Source of the DNA: Xiphophorus maculatus
Lineage: Eukaryota; Chordata; Actinopteri; Cyprinodontiformes; Poeciliidae
NCBI RefSeq assembly: GCF_002775205.1
Contig: NC_036456.1
Span: 25,393,850 to 25,457,849 of the forward strand
Direction of reading: 5' to 3'
DNA length: 64,000 nucleotides
Shown here: one piece after another, positions 25,201 to 37,412 of the stretch
Layout: every line of letters begins with the position of its first letter
Position numbering within the stretch: position 1 is the first letter of the stretch
Program-made: the position numbers and the translations under genes
Notes under the pieces: generated by a model
Databases searched by the model: none
Told to the model about the DNA's origin: nothing
Seen by the model: only the letters and a program-made list of their open reading frames with translations

Positions 25201-28200
25201 TACGGTTGCTTATTCTGTGTTGCCCTGGGAGGAACTGGTGTCCTATCCAGCCTGATGGACAGGAAACAAACCGACCTGAAACCACATCTTACAACTATTT
25301 GAAGAAAACCAACTTACCTCGACTGGACAACAAAGCAGATGGGATGGCTTTCTCTGCTTTCAAAATTAGATGGCGTCCATGTCAAGGTGAAGTTTCCCAA
25401 TGCCTGTGAGTTTTTCACCACATTATGGGGACCGCTGAACAGGAGACCAGAGATCCTTTAGGAAACAAAACATTAAGATGTTTTTAGGTGATAAACGCAG
25501 TGCTTCCCAATCTAACCTCTGTTGTTTTGCTTCTGCCTACGTGGATTGAGTGGCCTCTGCTCTAATGTTGATTTCTACTGCTTGATTGACATTGGTGAGG
25601 ATCTGGGCTCCGTGGTCCGGAGTTGGAGAAAGGAATCTGGGCAGATAGACTCCTTCGGAGCAGGACGGCACAGCAGGATCCACTGGAACAACAAAGGAAA
25701 GCAAGAAATTTAGCCCTGGTGATATAATTTAGGATGGAAAGCCTGATATTTATTTCCACAAGTTGCACCAAAAGTCTCTGAGTAGCATAACAATGTAACT
25801 ACTTGCAAACTCAACCATAAATGATAAAATGTCAACTTCTCAATGCTAGATTGGACTTTAAAACGGCTCCTAATGGTTGTAAAACCCTGAAATCTGAAAA
25901 TAGTGTTGCACCTTTCAAAACGAACTGGACTGGAATCTTGCTGATGGCTTCGTTGGTCGTCTTCGGCACCGAGGAGCCGTCGGGTTGAACCAGATTTATG
26001 TTCTGCCTGGGGAAGTCTTCCATCACCAGCTGCACTGCGTACGGCCCTTCGTTGCTGCTGTTTGTTGGACTGAATGACAGAGTGCAAGACTGCAAGAGGA
26101 CAGAAAACATCAACGCTAAGTGATCTAGATCAGAGGTGTCAAAAGTGTGGCCCAGGGGCCATTTGTAGACGTGGACTGATTTTTTTGTGGCCCCCAAATG
26201 CATTTCAAAAATGATACAAATTTGGCCCGTCGATGCAGATGGAGGCTTTTAATTTATAATCAGGGTAAAAATTGTTACCACATGATTTTCTTTCACAGGT
26301 AAAATACAACACAAAGTATTTGTCTTATTATAATCAAGTTTTAACAAAAGATAAAACCAAATTTCACCGGAGACTTTTAATAAAAAGCCAACTTTGCTGC
26401 ACAGAAATCAGCTTTTATTCTTTCTTGAATTTGGCTAAATATAGCAAATGTTTTGAAACGAAGGACAAATCCTGTTCTTCTTAATGGAAGTAAAAGTATT
26501 CACTTGAGCCCAAATGGAGCTGAAAATGAGATGTTTCTTTTTACTACAGCAAACATGCAAAATTAAAGTAGGAATAAGTAGTAAGCTTATGACAATTTCT
26601 AGAGATCTTGGAAAATTTCTAAAACAAACAAAGAAATTTGCTAGAAATTTTTGTTAAGTTTTTAGGTTAATAGAAATTTTCAACAAAAAAATTTAATTTC
26701 TGCATTTCAATTGTTTTTAGTAAATTTTTGAGATTAATCACAGAATTTCTGAGTTTTTGGCAGAAATTAATTTTTTCCATATAAAATGGTGCTATTACAC
26801 TTTAAAGTTTTGAATCTACAATAAATATCGAGCTACTTTATTTGCTTAATTGTTGCTTGTTGCTCTTGGGTCCGCTGCTACTTTGGAGTCCACAATTTTG
26901 GCCCATGTGGTAAAAAATCTGGACGCGCCTGATGTGTCTCTTCCCACATATGTTTGCCATGTATTTTGAAAGCGCCAATAAAAACCAAACAACACAGAAG
27001 CGTTTTGTGAATTTAGGCGCCGTTACTTACAGATGAGAGGTTGAGGACGGACGGAGGTGTGCACGGGTTGCACTCTGAAGCTGATGTCATCCCATTTCTG
27101 CATTTGACCTCGTCTCCATCGGGGTCGAACGCCAACAAGCTGACGTTTCTCGGACAGTTTGAAGGAATCCTGAAATCGCAGGATTAAAAAGTCACAAATA
27201 ATTTTCCACAGCCACGCCCAGACTCCTTTGCCTTAATGTGCTTGATAAAAGTTGCCTAACTTGTTCTTTTGAGATTTTATTTTCGTCAGGACATTAGTGT
27301 TAATCTTCTCTTTAGGGAACAAAATGGTAAAGACACTATAATGAGTCTGGCTGAACTTTTCTGCGATTGTTAAATCTTGTTTTGGAAACCATCTTCTCAA
27401 CTTAAACACATGACTCACAATTAAATACCTGTAGCAAGTCTTATCTTGACTGCCAAATTGTGTGAATATAAAAATAAAAACTGTTTGCAGTGTTAATACA
27501 CTGTAAGAACTCAAAATCTTACCAAGTCTAGTTTCTAATGCAAATATCTGAGTACACTTGAAATAAGACAAAATTAGCTTACAAATAACATTAAAGCAAA
27601 AATATATGAACTTCTTTTAAGTCAATAATTCCCCAATATCGATGAAAAAGTATGAAATTATTTCACTTATAACAGGATATTTTTCTTATGCTTTTATCCT
27701 ATAATCTGCTAATGAAACTAGAACCTTTTCATCAATATTATGGAATTAATTGACTTAAAACAACCCTATATATCTTAATGAGAAGTTACTTCTAAGTTAG
27801 TTTTCTCTTAAATGTTTTAAGATATTTGCACCAGAAACTGGACTAAAGATACACGGTACGGTTTTGTGTTTTTGCAGTGTAATGTCCACATGTGTGAAAC
27901 TTTTGCGCCATTTCTGAATCAATTTAAGGTTCATGGACCTCCTCTTTGTGCCACTCTAGTGCAAAAAAATGAAGATTCACAGAGATTTAAATGCAAACAT
28001 TGTGTCTTAGAAGATACATTTAAAGTGTAACAACGCTGAAAAATTGAATCCTGCAGGTTCACCTCAGAGCTGGGAGGATGGTGGTCACTGGCGAGGTGTT
28101 GATTTGGTTGCTATCAGACCGGAAACTCAGCTCTACGTCGGTCACGGCTCTCCAGGACACGATGCTGTTTATGATTCCAGTTATCCAGTTTCCACCATCC

Positions 28201-30756
28201 AACCTGTAGGGGGAGCAATTGAGAAGCTGAACTTAAGACCTTTAGAGACGTGACGATGGAGGTGCAGAGTTTTCATCGCTCATTTTCAATTTAAAAATCA
28301 CAAGAGGTGGGTAGTAATTAGTTCATTTTAGTTTACTACTACACCATACTTTTTACTTTTAATTGAGAAATATTATTTTGAAGCATCTCAACTCTTACTT
28401 GAGTAAAATTTCTTGATACTTCACCCAATGCGAGTTCTTTCACTTAAAGAAGAACAAACATATTTTAGACAAAAATGAGATAGATGTACAATTTCTGTTA
28501 AAGTGAGACCTCTTGTTCGTAGACAAGCTTTGTTGTTCATTCTATTTTCTATCTGCTGAGACTTTTGTGTTGTTTAGAGATCAAGTAAATATTCTGTAAA
28601 TATCATATCTCGCTCCTATACTGATTTTTACCCTGTTTTAGCATGCAGTTGAAACCAGTTAAGAATAAAAACACAAATACAAAACCAGACCAAACTTTTC
28701 TTGTTTTAAATAAATCAGAATGACCTAACTTATTTCAACTTGCAAAATGCCACAACAATAAGAGAAAGAACGAGTTTACACACATAATGGTTACTATCTC
28801 TTTTAACAATGAGGACAATGTGGCTTCAGAAACCTTTGGTAGGCCGACTGAGACATTTAAGTTAATTACAGTCACGCCTGTGGATGTACTTTAAGGCCAC
28901 ACCTGGAACTGTCTGCTCTCATGTTTGACACGATGTGAAAGTAAAAAGAAATCAGCCAAGATATCAGGAACTGTGCAGCTTCACCAGCCTGTTTCATTCT
29001 GGGGAGGAATTTACAGACGCTTGACTGTGCCGTGTTGATATGTCCAAACAATTATATGAAGTACTGACATGATGGAAATGTCCAACCATCATACCGCTCA
29101 GGAAAGAGACGGGTTCTGGTCCAAAATGTGCAGATTGGCCCCAGAACAAAAGGTAAAGACCTGAAGCCATTTCTCCAAAAGAAACATCACAGGTCAGAAA
29201 ATAGTTTGCAAATGAACAGAGGGACAAATAAATTCATTTTTTCCAACATCTCCTGACACTTAGGTGGAACAGTTTGATCATGATGACCATCGTTACGTTT
29301 GGAGGAAAAACGAGGATCCTTGTACAATCCTAACAGTGAAGTACGGGGGTGGCAGCATCATGCTGTGGGACTGTTTAGCTGGTACAATAATAACCTTCAG
29401 CATGCAGCCAAAGTGGTTACAAAGTGGCTTCAGGACACGTTAGTTTGGTGCAGCCAACACAAAGCCCTGATCTCAGTCCGATGGAGAAGTTGTGGGTAGA
29501 AACGACTTCAGAAACTTCAGGAATTTCAGCGTTAGACCCAAACGAACAGCTTCACAGAAAATTATTCCTGATGCTCACCAAATGTACATAAAAATCAGAA
29601 TTGAAAGAAAGCTACAAAATCTACTCGCAAAGGTTTCCGTGTTTATTTGGTGTATGTAAACATTTGGTTTCCACTTTACATAGTCATTATGTATTTTATG
29701 TTTCAGTTTTATAAGTTTAATATTGAAAAAAAATTATTTGTAAAGTGTTTCACCTGCTTAAGGTTTGGTACACTGAAAAAAAACACAAAATCTTACCAAG
29801 TAAATTTGATCCATCATTTCTTGTGCAAATATCACTTAAAATAAGACAAAACTAACTTATAAATATCTTTTCAGCAAAATATGAAGGATTGTTTCAAGTA
29901 AGTAATTCTTTAATATTGATGAGGAAGTTTTAGTTCCACTGGCAGATTATTTCTCTTATAACAAGACATTTCTTTCATAAGTTAAATAATCAATTGATTA
30001 GAACTAGTCCTAGAACTTAATTGTCAATATTAGGGGATTACTTAGTTGAAAGAGCTAATTTTTCTAGCTGAAAAGTTACTTAAAAGTTAGTTTTGTCTCA
30101 TTTCAGGTGAGAAAATATGGATCAAAACTACTTGGTAAGATTTTGTGTTTTGCAGTGTAACTTTGTTATTTATTTGTAGGATTTTTTTTCATCTTAGTTT
30201 TTAAAATGTCACAATTTGCTCACAGCTTTACATTCTTTGTCTGCCTGGAAAAAGTTACATTATTTCACAGGTTAACTTTTAATTCGTACTTCTGTAATTT
30301 GCTTCTACTGGAGTAAACAAATGTTGAAGTAGTTTTAGTTTTTACTCGAGAACAACCTGGCCATCACCAAAGCCTGACTCACGAAAGCTGAAACGGAGCG
30401 GTGCCAGACACCAGGCGGGTCGCGACGCCTTCTCTCTGGCACCATTCCCCTGGGCTTTCCTCCACCACGCTCAGCTCAACATCCGCCGTCTCACTTCCAC
30501 AGTTGCCGCTGCAACTCCACGTGTCGTTGGCTGCGCAAGCGGCGAAGCTCAGCTTGTAGCGAACATTCACCTGCAGATTAGTAACAAAAGGTGTGAAGGG
30601 AAGCTGAAGTTTGGAGGTTGTTTTCAGGGAATCTCATCTTACCAAGAGAGATCCATTGGTCGTCATGTCCTTTGGGTAGTAGGTCATCACGGTGCCGTAG
30701 TAATTGTCGGCTTGTGACCCGCAAACCAGGAGCAACAGCAACGCAGAGAGCAACAT
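22231..30756 (-). CDS. Gene D: secreted family member with a long TYPETT mucin-like repeat
   Basis: Eleven exons, 766 residues: 30756-30643, 30570-30383, 28203-28063, 27169-27031, 26089-25912, 25682-25541, 25455-25318, 24962-24904, 24800-23772, 23251-23175, 22326-22231 (TAG). Signal peptide MLLSALLLLLVCGSQA. Cys-rich segment with GEWCQREG (39-101), NW...SDSNQINTSP segment, LLAFDPDGDEVKCR module (148-194), SFSPTNSSNEGPYAVQLVMED module, and WTPSNFESRESHPICFVVQ region (301-347). The mucin-like exon covers residues about 367-709, with 20 near-identical TYPETT units, and ends in DPGP. Tail 710-766 reads YYVMALNAKISTTLSLENDY...IKNELTDKGLPQNI. The donor after exon 10 is GTTCGT, weaker than elsewhere; the acceptor of exon 9 is chosen by frame (CTACAG). 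Introns 2 and 4 carry Tc1-like, MITE and other repeat copies. Extracellular, O-glycosylated product inferred; function unknown. Confidence 0.87.
23990..24790 (-). repeat. Coding VNTR: 42/33-bp units, 20 copies
   Basis: Twenty units ending TTTYPETT. Fourteen are 42 bases (MPPMPTTTTYPETT or MPPMPPTTTYPETT, one starting LPP) and six are 33 bases (MPPTTTYPETT or MPTTTTYPETT), lacking nine bases. Long and short units are interspersed in runs, as expected from slippage and unequal exchange. All lengths are multiples of three. Confidence 0.92.
26130..26932. mobile_element. Non-autonomous DNA element in intron 4 of gene D
   Basis: Left end CAGAGGTGTCAAAAGTGTGG with GGCCCAGGGGCCATTT; right end near 26932 carries an imperfect inverted copy (GGACGCGCCTGATG). 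The interior (AGCTTTTATTCTTTCTTGAA, TTGGCTAAATATAGCAAATG) recurs in opposite orientation at 40024-40672. No coding capacity seen. Superfamily not assigned. Confidence 0.6.
27499..27879. mobile_element. MITE copy 1 in intron 3 of gene D
   Basis: Short element with CACTG...CAGTG ends, inner inverted motif AAAATCTTACCAAGT and a TTTTGTGTTTTTGCAGTG end, TA on both sides. Same family at 29771-30157, with partial copies near 17310-17500, 30945-31180 and 32615-32710. Confidence 0.7.
28780..29690 (+). mobile_element. Tc1-like DNA transposon relic
   Basis: GATGTACTTTAAGGCCACAC and AAGAAATCAGCCAAGATATC are the usual start of teleost Tc1 copies. Further on, translation pieces give ILTVKYGGGSIMLW and, in another frame, QSPDLSPMEKLWVE, which are transposase motifs. 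It ends with a GTGTATGTAAACATTTGG terminal repeat. The pieces lie in different frames with stops between them, so it is inactive. It lies in intron 2 of gene D. Ends approximate. Confidence 0.75.
29771..30157. mobile_element. MITE copy 2 in intron 2 of gene D
   Basis: Inverted ends CACTGAAAAAAAACACAAAA and the complement of CACTGCAAAACACAAAATC, both followed by TTACCAAGTA; TA on both sides. 387 bases, no coding capacity. Confidence 0.75.
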
Positions 30757-33639
30757 GTTGACAGAGTCGACAATGAGCTCTACACTTTCAGAGTCAGCCT
30801 CTTATCCGCTGCCTCTCCTTGTTCATTCTCATAAAAATAAGATGAAGGTGTGGTTTCCATTCAAAGAACATGAATTACACAGCAGGGATTAACTATGCAG
30901 CAGAACAGGACCTAAAGAACCCAGTGGGTCTAATTAAACCAATCAAACTGCAAAATTACAAAATCTTTCCAAGTATTTTTTGATCCAGTTTATTGTGAAA
31001 ATATCTTGGGAAACATGAAATAAGATAAAACTAACTTCAGCAAGTCACAGGAGTTTGTTTTAAGTCAATTATTTAGTAAAGTTGGCAGATTATTTCACTT
31101 ATAAATGGAGAAAAATGTCTTGTCTGCCGGTGGAACTAAAACTTTTTCATCAATATTAGAAACTTAAAACAAGTACCAATTTCTTTTTAATTATTATTTC
31201 TTTTAATTTAGTTGCATCTTGAGTTGTATGATTGCTCATGTTTTCAGTTTCTTTGTCAGCAACTTCATAACTTCAACTGCTACTTTCAAAGCCTCTTCCT
31301 GCAAATCATTATACAGTCCAGGTAACAATGTGGGAATATTTCAGTAAATTAATCAGTCGAAATTTTGTTTGTTCAACTCACAAAATGAAATTAACTTCAC
31401 AATATATGGCTCATTACACACTATGATATGTTAAACTCATTTATTTGAGTTAAATTTAATGAATGATACTGAAGAAAACACAAATATTCAGTTTCTTAAA
31501 ACGTTTTGAAATGACAACATCGTGGTATAAAGTTTGATTAACTGAGAAAGAGATCAATAAATAAAAATTAAGTGTACAATCACTTTGTTGGGCTCCTTTT
31601 ACATAAATTACTGCTGCAGTGCAGCGTGGCATGGAGGTATTTTACTCAAGCAAGAGTAAAAATACTTCATAATACAATTACGCAAGTAAAAATAAAAAGT
31701 ACAAGGTAGTAAAAATACTCCTAAAAGGAAATTTTTAAAAAAGTTAATTAAGTAAATGTAAATGAATAAACCTAACTCTGTCTCTTAATCTACCAAACAT
31801 GCACATATTTTTTAATCAAGGCTGGATGGATAAATTTATCTGAATTACTTTTAGATTTCAGATTAGTTGCTTTCACTCATTCGCTTCTGACGTTTTGACG
31901 TCAAAACAAAAAGTCCTGCCTTCAAAGACCACAATTAAATCTGACATTTACCTCGTCGCCTAGCAACACATTTTACTTTAATCACGTAAACAATACCAAG
32001 CCTTCGAGGCAGCTGCTTTTACTTTCTGTTTGTTACAAGAAAATATTTTTATGATCAGATTAGGCGAACAACTGCTGCGTAGCAAAGTAAAAAAAAAAAA
32101 TTAAAATATTTAAACAAATTAAATTCAGTTTATTTTTGTAGCTCCGATTTACAATTTGTCTGTTTACAAAAAAACTCAAGTCAAATAAATCATGCAGGCG
32201 GATTCTAAGGTAAGTTCATCCACTCCAATTAATTCTGGTTGTAAAATAATGCAGTAAAGTCCAGGTTTTTATTCAGTGGTTAAAAAGTTTTCTATCCAAG
32301 AATATTTGCAGCATTCACTCCTGGAGAATCATGCAGCGACAGTTTTACTCAACGTTACATAACAAAACAAGAGGCGGAGTCTCACCGGTTTGGTAAATAT
32401 GAGGTCGACAACGTAAGTAGCCATTCCTGTTTATCAAAATAAATATTAAAATAGACACAGAGGAGAAGAAAACAGGAATTAAAAGAAAAACAAAACAAAA
32501 ATCTATGAAGTTTAGTAAAATCTGTCTTGGCCAGTTCAACCAAGTGAAACTGTGGCTGTTCATGAAGGAGGGCGGTGACCTGATTTACAAAAAGCCTCAG
32601 TTTTTGTTATTCTGTGTCACTTTTTCATCAATATTATGGAATTAATTGACTTAAAACAACACTTTATATCTCATATTTTACTCTAAAGAGTTAGAGTAAA
32701 ATATGAGGAAGTAGACCAACTCTTATGTCATCACAATTTTTCGGTACTCTACCCTCCTCTGATAAACACAGGAAGTCATCGTTAGATTAGTCTAAAAATA
32801 TATAAGATAACAAAATAAATTAAAAATCCTAATCATTCATTTTTATTTCTGTCTCCAACAGAGAGGCACTGCTTTCAGTGAAAAGTGAGCAACAAGCCTC
32901 GAGAGAAACGCATCAATAACTTAGACTTTCTGTGTTACTTCACATGAAGCAAAATGGCAGCAGATTCATATCCTGCAAAATAAACATATTTACTTTACAA
33001 CTTTACTACTTGAAATCTGCATAAGTGAAACATATCCGGTTTTCTTTTGTGGTTTAGTTTGATTTTCACTTTCCATTTCAAAGTCTTGACACTAAAGATT
33101 CAGGCATGTCTCTTTGACTGTCAAGATACAAAAGATATAATTAAATTCCTGGCTTGTTTACCTTAATTACTGCTAAATGTAGCCAAACCAGAATCCCTCC
33201 TGAATAACAACAGCTGCTTGTTGGCGTCCAGCTGGTAAATCCTTTTTAATTGTGCTTTGTTTTTATGTTTGTAGATGGATTTTCTTCTGCTTTTGCTGTT
33301 TATTTCACCCCACAAAGTCTGAAACTTTAAAAGTCTTTTTTTTTTAAAAGGAAGCATTCATGAGATTCTGTTTATGCAACAGCCACAGAGTTTCACACTA
33401 CTGTACACAAAGTAACTTTAAAAACTTGCTGCTTTTAATGAGTAAACCAACCATTAAACTTTGACATTTTCATCTCAAATAAACTCAAACACGGATCTAA
33501 ATTATCATATTTTGACACTAATGTCAACCAGATGTGTTTAGAGCAGGCAAAATGGGATAAAAGCAGAATTACTTATAAATATTTGTTACTGAAGTCCACA
33601 GAAAAAATGTAATCATCTAAACAATGACACAAGTAATAG

Positions 33640-34850
33640 GAGAGTTGGGTAGAGACTAGTTACATTTAATTAATTACAATTAACTGAGTAACTGTTTTGA
33701 AAAGGTTTAGTTTTAGGAGTATTTTTACTTTTTGTTTTTACTTGAATACTTTTATTATTGTTAGAGGCTGGAGTTTTTGTAGAGAGCTGTTTTGTCCACC
33801 AGGGGGAGCCACAAGGAGGCTTCTGGAGGAGGATGGTCACCGCGCACCTGTGCGTTATCAGCCTCATCAGCACCAGCAACACCAGGGTGGCCAGTTCGCC
33901 GGCGCCGGAGTGTTATACCTGTTTTGGTACCCTGAGCCCCTCTGAGCTTAGTTCTCTGAGAATTAATTTGTGTACTCTGCTAATCTGAGCCTTTTTCCTC
34001 TGACCTTCTCTCAGGATTCCTCCAATGGAACCGTCCCTCGGTCGACTACTGTCCGACTACCTGCCCGCCCTCCGACGTGCCCCCCTTCGGCTACTCCCCG
34101 CCATCGGAACCCTTCTCTTGTGCAAGCACCCGGACTCCAGCCTCTCTACGACCTACCTCCCTGGCGAAACCTCTTCATCTCTCCCAGTAAGCAGCTCCAT
34201 TCCTCCTTCCCCATAATTCCAACTACCCACTTACCTGTCATCTCTCCAGTCCTCAGATCACTGACGCCCCGGATCCAGTGGGGCTCGAACTAATTCGTAT
34301 TTCTCTACTGTTGATCTGTTCATCAATAAATTTTGTTTATCTGATTCCTCCATCTCCTGTTTGTGTTCTGCATGTGGGTTAAGCGAATAGCGTCCAACAT
34401 GACAGTTATGAAGTATTTCTGCTCTTACTGGAGTAAAACTTCTGTATTTTCTATTCATTGAAGGAAAAACAAACATGTTTTAACCAGAAACCCACCAGAC
34501 ACAAACACACACCTGCAGTTTTTGTTAAAGTTTCAAACATTTTTTATTGACAGGAAGTGTTTTAATTTTTATTTTTGTTTGATTATTATTTTGTTATTAT
34601 AGAAATTATTGTCATTTTTCCCATTAAAATCCCCAAATTTCCAAATGACTTCATATTTTGGTCCGTCTGATCATTAAATTTTTAAATATTAAATGATTTA
34701 TAATTTGATCAGTCACTCAGTACTTGAGCAAACTTTTTACCAAATACTTTTTCAAGCTACTTTTTACTTTTACTTGAGTAAAATTTTTGAATACTGAGTA
34801 ACAGTAAAAATAAAAAAGAGTATTTGGGAAAACTAGTATTAAAGTGTTGC
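33640..34850. mobile_element. Dispersed repeat rich in ACTTGAGTAAAA, interrupted by an LTR
   Basis: Both halves carry the direct and inverted motif TACTTGAGTAAAA found also at 28310-28460, 31610-31760, 44330-44830 and 58830-59370. A solo LTR splits it at 33759-34404. Boundaries approximate. Confidence 0.5.
33759..34404 (+). mobile_element. Solo LTR (fossil), family related to the one at 57919
   Basis: Starts TGTTAGAGG and ends ACATGACA, with an AATAAA near 34325 and a downstream stretch TTCTGCATGTGGG shared with the element at 57919-58575. Flanks ATTAT and GTTAT agree in four of five bases, so the target duplication is short and slightly worn. No internal retroelement region. A Gypsy-like origin is likely but not proven. 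It contains a CTCF-like motif at 33796-33810. Old fossil, nested in another repeat. Confidence 0.7.
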
Positions 34851-36248
34851 GTAACTGTTTCATCATTACGTCTGATTTAATTTTAAAGTTATGCAATTAT
34901 GTTGTAATAGTTTAATCATTATGATGACTCAGCTCCAACAGCTTCACTTTTTTTTCTACTTGTATAAAATGCTTAATTAGCAAAGTTATCAAACATACTG
35001 AGGGCGAAGATGGTGGGAAACAAGCAGAGTTGTAATTTATTCTCCAGTAATTTTGTGGTTTTTGTTTTTGTTAGGGTGAGTTTCACCTTTCACCTTTCAC
35101 CTTTCACCTCATGATTTCTGCAGATTTTCACCAGCAGCTTCACGGCCGTAGCTTCGCTTTTATAAGTAATAAAGTAATCAGCAACTAAGTAATTATTTTA
35201 AGATGATCAATAGTTTATTAGGCACCAGTAAATCATAATAAATATACTCTGAATCATTCAGCTTTGACTATGCTCTGAAGTTTATACACTCACCTGTTCT
35301 GTTTTAATTGACCAATTGTAACCCCTCTGTGACATGATGGTCGATCATTTAGTGATCATTACAGTTTTTGGCGTCTATTATATCCAATTCTTTCTGATAA
35401 TGTGATGATAAAGGTATATTCCCAATTATAAAATGACATCTGGTCATTGAGAAATAAGTCATAATGCATCAAAATATGGACTCAATATTTCACTGTTTTC
35501 ACCATAATGTCGACTTCATTTCATTTGCACTTTGATTCTGATCAATTTATGACAGTGATTGATTATTGGGGTCTTTCTGCATTGAGTCTCTCCACTCTGG
35601 CTAATTTTAAATGATTTTGAATTAAATTTTTCTTATGTCAAGATGAATCAATCTAATATCTTAAGTTAAACTTTTATGTATTTTCATAATTTCCTGTATG
35701 TTGTTATGAGCTGATCAACTCTTGCATCATGGGAAACATTTGTTTAGAGTTTGGCTCTTAATCTACTGTTTTATTATCAGTTTTAATCAGTGCTGTCCAC
35801 AACTATTTAAATTCTGACCCTTTATTAAAGAAACTATTTAGTTTTTGCTTTAATTTTGTGGAATTTACAGTATCTATATTTCTTTTTTGAAAACAAAATC
35901 TGCTTGTTGTATTCATTTTTCAGATGTACTTTGTTTTTGTATCTGGATATTTAGTGAGAAACAATAGACAAGACAATTTCCCTCCATCTTCTGGTCTCAA
36001 TTCTGAATTACATCTTGTGTTTGCTCCTGTCATTTTAACCATTACCAAATTATCACCCCATAAAAAATGAGTAACACTCTAAATGTGAAAGTAAAATCAA
36101 ACTTTCCTATATCCTAAAGTATCCTAAAGTCTTACTTTATGACTTAGTTTGCTGAAAACTTCAGGAATAAGTTGGATTAAGACGTACAAAGAAATCAGAA
36201 AAGCAAACACTTTCCCCTGCAGGAATCAAGCTTCATTCTCACAATTTT

Positions 36249-36927
36249 CCACTAGGGGGCAGCAGTCATATGCTGTTATTTCCACTGAGTTGGAGTAACG
36301 AAGAAGAGACTAGAAAAAGAAAATCTGAACTGGTCTGGAAGGTTAATACAACAACAATAATAACAATAATAATAATAACAGATCAAACCATCCAGTGATT
36401 TATAAACTAAGAATAAAAAGTTTATTTCTTACAAAATACTTGAATAATCCTGCCTTCACTTTAAGGCTGTACCACACAAGCATGTTTTTAATTAGGACAA
36501 AATTTTAAATTAGTGCTTGAATATTTGAAATCTTAAACTTTTTAATATATGTATATATTATACCAAAGTAAATAAACTAGATGCTCTTATTCAGGGTTGG
36601 TAGATAAGTATAGGTAAATATCCTCTGGTCTAATTCCTTTTCAGGGTTAGAATAAAAAGTCTAAAAAGTCTAAAACGTTGTTGCTAAGGAAATTTTTCTG
36701 GATTCTAGTCCTTGTTCTGAGTTGCTAAATAAATGTAAGTAAGTAATTATTCTCTGGACTCTAAGTGCGCTCTGAATTTGTGAAAGTAATCAGTTCTCCA
36801 CCGTTTCATATTTTCTAAGAAAGTGTTTAAGTGTTCAAATGAAAAAAGAAATTCATTCTTTCTAATAAGTTGCTTCTACTTTGTCAGATAAGCTGCCAGA
36901 CCTGGAGTTCACCTGGTATGAGGAAAC
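36249..36927 (-). pseudogene. Possible remnant P2 of a lost family member
   Basis: At 36249-36290 the minus strand has GTGGAAATAACAGC and then CTGCCCCCTAGTGG, resembling the end of exon 11 in genes D and A. At 36908-36927 lies TTCACCTGGTATGAGGAAAC, the element found about 140-160 bases before the ATG of C, E, F and G. No exon lies between them, and a LINE-tail fragment interrupts. The arrangement resembles P1 but the match is short. Confidence 0.3.
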
Positions 36928-37412
36928 GATCTACAAAGCAATCGGAGATTAAAATCTCACACAGCAGTGAGAACTTCATGTTTGTAGATCACTGAACCAA
37001 TATTTCCTACCCTGAAACGTTGATACTTCATTACTTTTTTATGTTATTTCAAATAACAGAAAATAAGATAAGAAATTTCTTCTCAAAGACTTTTATGAGA
37101 TTTATGCAACCCTTCCAGATTCAACTAGAAACGTTTGAGTCAATAAAATGGGCACCAGGTTGGTATTAACTTTTAAATACTTATTTTATTGCAAAACAAG
37201 CATTTTTTTGTATTCAAAATAATTTTATTGTATGTCACATCTTCAGTCTAACATTCATTCCCAGCTAAGCCATGTAAAATCAAAATGAAATCGAATATTT
37301 TGATGTTCATCATCATGCAGAAAGCTTCATAAATGTGGTTGATTACAGAGTGTGAAAAATAAAATCCTGAATCAACGAGTCACTAAAACCATTTTCCTGC
37401 AAGAAGTCGCCA

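Larger units (their letters stand above)
30757..37412. other. Large spacer between genes D and E
   Basis: Holds partial MITE copies (about 30945-31180, 32615-32710), a dispersed repeat rich in ACTTGAGTAAAA (about 31610-31760 and 33640-34850), a solo LTR (33759-34404), LINE-tail fragments (about 36335-36430) and possible remnants of a lost family member (36249-36927). No other gene recognised. Confidence 0.55.
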
